Assembly (NCBI GenBank): GCA_021798675.1
Contig: JAJZGE010000137.1
Location: forward strand, 1 to 5,987
From: Pseudomonadota bacterium
Lineage (GTDB): Bacteria > Pseudomonadota > Gammaproteobacteria > Xanthomonadales > Rhodanobacteraceae
Direction of reading: 5' to 3'
DNA length: 5,987 nt
Position 1 is the stretch's first letter; each line of letters opens with the position of its first letter. Shown here piece after piece: positions 4,654 through 5,987 of the stretch. Under the pieces are notes generated by a model. The model saw only the letters and a list, made by a program, of their open reading frames with translations. It searched no databases and was not told where the DNA came from. The translations under genes and the position numbers were made by a program.

Positions 4654-4784
4654 TGGAGGGCGGCTGTAGATCGCGCACGCATCGCATCGGGCCATCCGAT
4701 GCGCCTGCACGCGCGACCTGCCGCATTCGTTGTCATCGCATGACCGCGCCACCGGCGCGGTCGCCGCGGCCGGTCGCAGCATGA
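4653..4784 (+). CDS. Possible 43-codon ORF bridging rpoZ and spoT
   Basis: An ATG overlapping the rpoZ stop (TGATG, 4651-4655) opens a 43-codon frame whose TGA overlaps the spoT start (ATGA, 4781-4784). It would give an unbroken chain of coupled translation rpoZ - short ORF - spoT, which is attractive because spoT itself has no visible Shine-Dalgarno sequence. The peptide (starting [13 protein letters not shown]) is rich in Arg, Pro and Cys, has no domain I recognise, and only about two thirds of its codons end in G/C, so codon use does not support coding. It may be an accidental frame or a leader whose translation matters more than its product. Confidence 0.2.
   Translation: MEGGCRSRTHRIGPSDAPARATCRIRCHRMTAPPARSPRPVAA
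4683..4703 (+). other. Hairpin in the rpoZ-spoT spacer
   Basis: CGCATCGG (4683-4690) pairs perfectly with CCGATGCG (4696-4703) around the loop GCCAT. There is no T-run, so it is not an intrinsic terminator. It lies 29 bases after the rpoZ stop and may protect or process the rpoZ 3' end. Confidence 0.45.
4742..4762 (+). other. Strong hairpin just upstream of the spoT start
   Basis: GACCGCGCC (4742-4750) pairs perfectly with GGCGCGGTC (4754-4762) around a three-base loop ACC. It ends 18 bases before the spoT ATG, at the edge of the ribosome landing site, and no T-run follows. A role in limiting spoT translation or in rpoZ/spoT mRNA processing is possible but unproven. Confidence 0.5.
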
Positions 4785-5987
4785 CCGCCGTCACCCCCAT
4801 TGCGAGCGATCCCGCGGCGCTGCCGCAATACGTGCAGGCGCTGAACGATCAGCTCGGCTATCTTGCGGCGCCGCAGATCCAGCGCGTGCTGCGCGCGTTC
4901 GAGGTCGGTGCGGAGGCGCACGCAGGCCAGACCCGCAAGAGCGGCGAACCCTACATCACCCACCCGGTTGCCGTGGCCGGCATCCTCGCCGAACTGGGCA
5001 TGGATGCCGAGACCATCATCGCGGCGATCCTGCACGACACGCTGGAGGACACCGCGCTCAGCCGCAGCGCGCTGGCCGGGGAATTCGGCGAGACCGTGGC
5101 CGAACTGGTGGACGGCGTCACCAAGCTGGACAAGATGCGCTTCGGGAGCCGCCAGGAGGCGGATGCGGAGAGCTTCCGGAAGATGCTGCTGGCGATGGCG
5201 CGCGACTTGCGCGTCATCCTGATCAAGCTTGCCGACCGTTTGCACAACATGCGCACGCTGGGCGCGAAGGATTCCGCCTCGCGCCGCCGCATCGCGCGCG
5301 AGACACTGGAGATCTACGCCCCCATCGCGCAGCGCCTCGGCATGAACGCGATCAAGGCCGAACTGCAGGATCTGGGTTTCCGCGCGCTGCACCCCGACCG
5401 CTACCGCGTCATCAGCGAGCGCATCCGCGCCGCGCTGGGCAACCGTCGGGAGGCGATGGGCAAGATCGAGTCCGCGCTGTCGCAACGGCTGGGTGCCGAA
5501 CAATTGCCGGCACGCGTGGTGGGCCGGATCAAGTCGGCGTGGAGCATCTACTCCAAGATGCGCCACGAGCATAAAAGCTTCGCCCAGCTGATGGACGTGT
5601 ACGGGTTCCGCGTGGTGGTCGACAGTGCGCTGGATTGCTACAAGGCGCTGGGCGTGGTGCATGGGCTGTACAAGCCGGTGGACCGGCGCTTCAAGGATTT
5701 CATCGCGATCCCGAAGGCGAACGGCTACCAGTCGCTGCACACCGTGCTGCTGGGGCCGTTCGGTGCGCCGATCGAGGTGCAGATCCGCACCGCGGAAATG
5801 GATTCGGTGGCTGAGCGTGGCGTGGCGGCGCACTGGGCCTACAAGACCGATTCCGGCCCGGCGAACAGCGCGCAGGCGCGTGCGCGCGAGTGGCTTTCCT
5901 CGCTGGCCGACAGCCAGGTCAACACCGCCTCGTCGGCCGAGTTCTTCGAGAACGTCAAGATCGACCTGTTCCCGGACGAGGTCTACC
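4781..5987 (+). CDS. spoT: SpoT, bifunctional (p)ppGpp synthetase/hydrolase (5' part)
   Basis: SpoT makes and, mainly, degrades the alarmone (p)ppGpp in the cytoplasm, setting the stringent response. 402 residues are present; the frame is open at the window edge. The hydrolase HD domain comes first: GEPYITHPVAVAGILAE (55-71), the metal-binding HDTLED (85-90) and IKLADRLHNMRTL (148-160). The synthetase domain follows: MDVYGFRVVV (271-280), RFKDFIAIPKANGYQSLH (303-320), EVQIRT (332-337) and AAHWAYK (349-355). RFKD is the RXKD form found in bifunctional Rel/SpoT enzymes, not the acidic EXDD form of RelA, and the HD motif is intact, so hydrolase activity is expected. LFPDEVY at the end marks the beginning of the TGS domain; the regulatory C-terminal half lies outside. 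ATG 4781 was chosen for its fit to the family N-terminus although no Shine-Dalgarno sequence is visible; TTG 4730 is an in-frame alternative. Confidence 0.96.
   Translation, partial: MTAVTPIASDPAALPQYVQALNDQLGYLAAPQIQRVLRAFEVGAEAHAGQTRKSGEPYITHPVAVAGILAELGMDAETIIAAILHDTLEDTALSRSALAGEFGETVAELVDGVTKLDKMRFGSRQEADAESFRKMLLAMARDLRVILIKLADRLHNMRTLGAKDSASRRRIARETLEIYAPIAQRLGMNAIKAELQDLGFRALHPDRYRVISERIRAALGNRREAMGKIESALSQRLGAEQLPARVVGRIKSAWSIYSKMRHEHKSFAQLMDVYGFRVVVDSALDCYKALGVVHGLYKPVDRRFKDFIAIPKANGYQSLHTVLLGPFGAPIEVQIRTAEMDSVAERGVAAHWAYKTDSGPANSAQARAREWLSSLADSQVNTASSAEFFENVKIDLFPDEVY

Noticed and set aside
4733..5833. 366-codon open frame on the - strand opposite spoT
   Set aside because: It mirrors spoT, whose HD and synthetase motifs are unambiguous; the antisense product is His/Arg/Gln-rich and unlike any family I know.
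1..5987. Mobile element, CRISPR array, tRNA or prophage signature
   Set aside because: I found no transposase, regularly spaced direct repeats, tRNA-like fold or phage gene; the content is core chromosomal.

Overview
The window is high-GC DNA from a gammaproteobacterium. The best guess is the Xanthomonadales, perhaps the Rhodanobacteraceae (Dyella/Rhodanobacter-like). This rests on strong G/C preference at third codon positions, the mlaFEDCB gene order, and the family-level look of the proteins; it is an inference, with no database search behind it.

Layout. Positions 1-3265 on the + strand carry the 3' part of mlaF followed by complete mlaE, mlaD, mlaC and mlaB. These encode the inner-membrane ABC complex MlaFEDB and the periplasmic lipid carrier MlaC of the Mla phospholipid transport pathway. 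A strong bidirectional terminator (3289-3314) follows. On the opposite strand, ending at the same terminator, lies mlaA (VacJ), the outer-membrane lipoprotein partner, so the proteins of the whole pathway are encoded side by side. An intergenic region of about 195 bases (4168-4362) separates mlaA from a second + strand unit: rpoZ (RNA polymerase omega) and spoT (bifunctional (p)ppGpp synthetase/hydrolase). spoT is cut by the window edge just as its TGS domain begins.

How they work together. MlaA removes mislocalised phospholipid from the outer leaflet of the outer membrane, MlaC shuttles it across the periplasm, and the MlaFEDB complex exchanges it with the inner membrane, which keeps outer-membrane asymmetry. 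Omega and SpoT belong to the stringent response, a separate unit that is simply adjacent.

What stands out. No obviously new system is visible, and most of the window is core housekeeping. The most unusual feature is MlaD. It carries two MCE domains in tandem (gapless internal repeat, offset 119 residues, 54 of 107 aligned residues identical by hand count), whereas the E. coli-type MlaD has one. Two spacers are also odd. The 180-base mlaE-mlaD gap and the 127-base rpoZ-spoT gap each contain strong hairpins, and each is spanned by a short open frame (59 and 43 codons) whose stop overlaps the start codon of the next gene. Whether these frames are translated cannot be settled from sequence alone.
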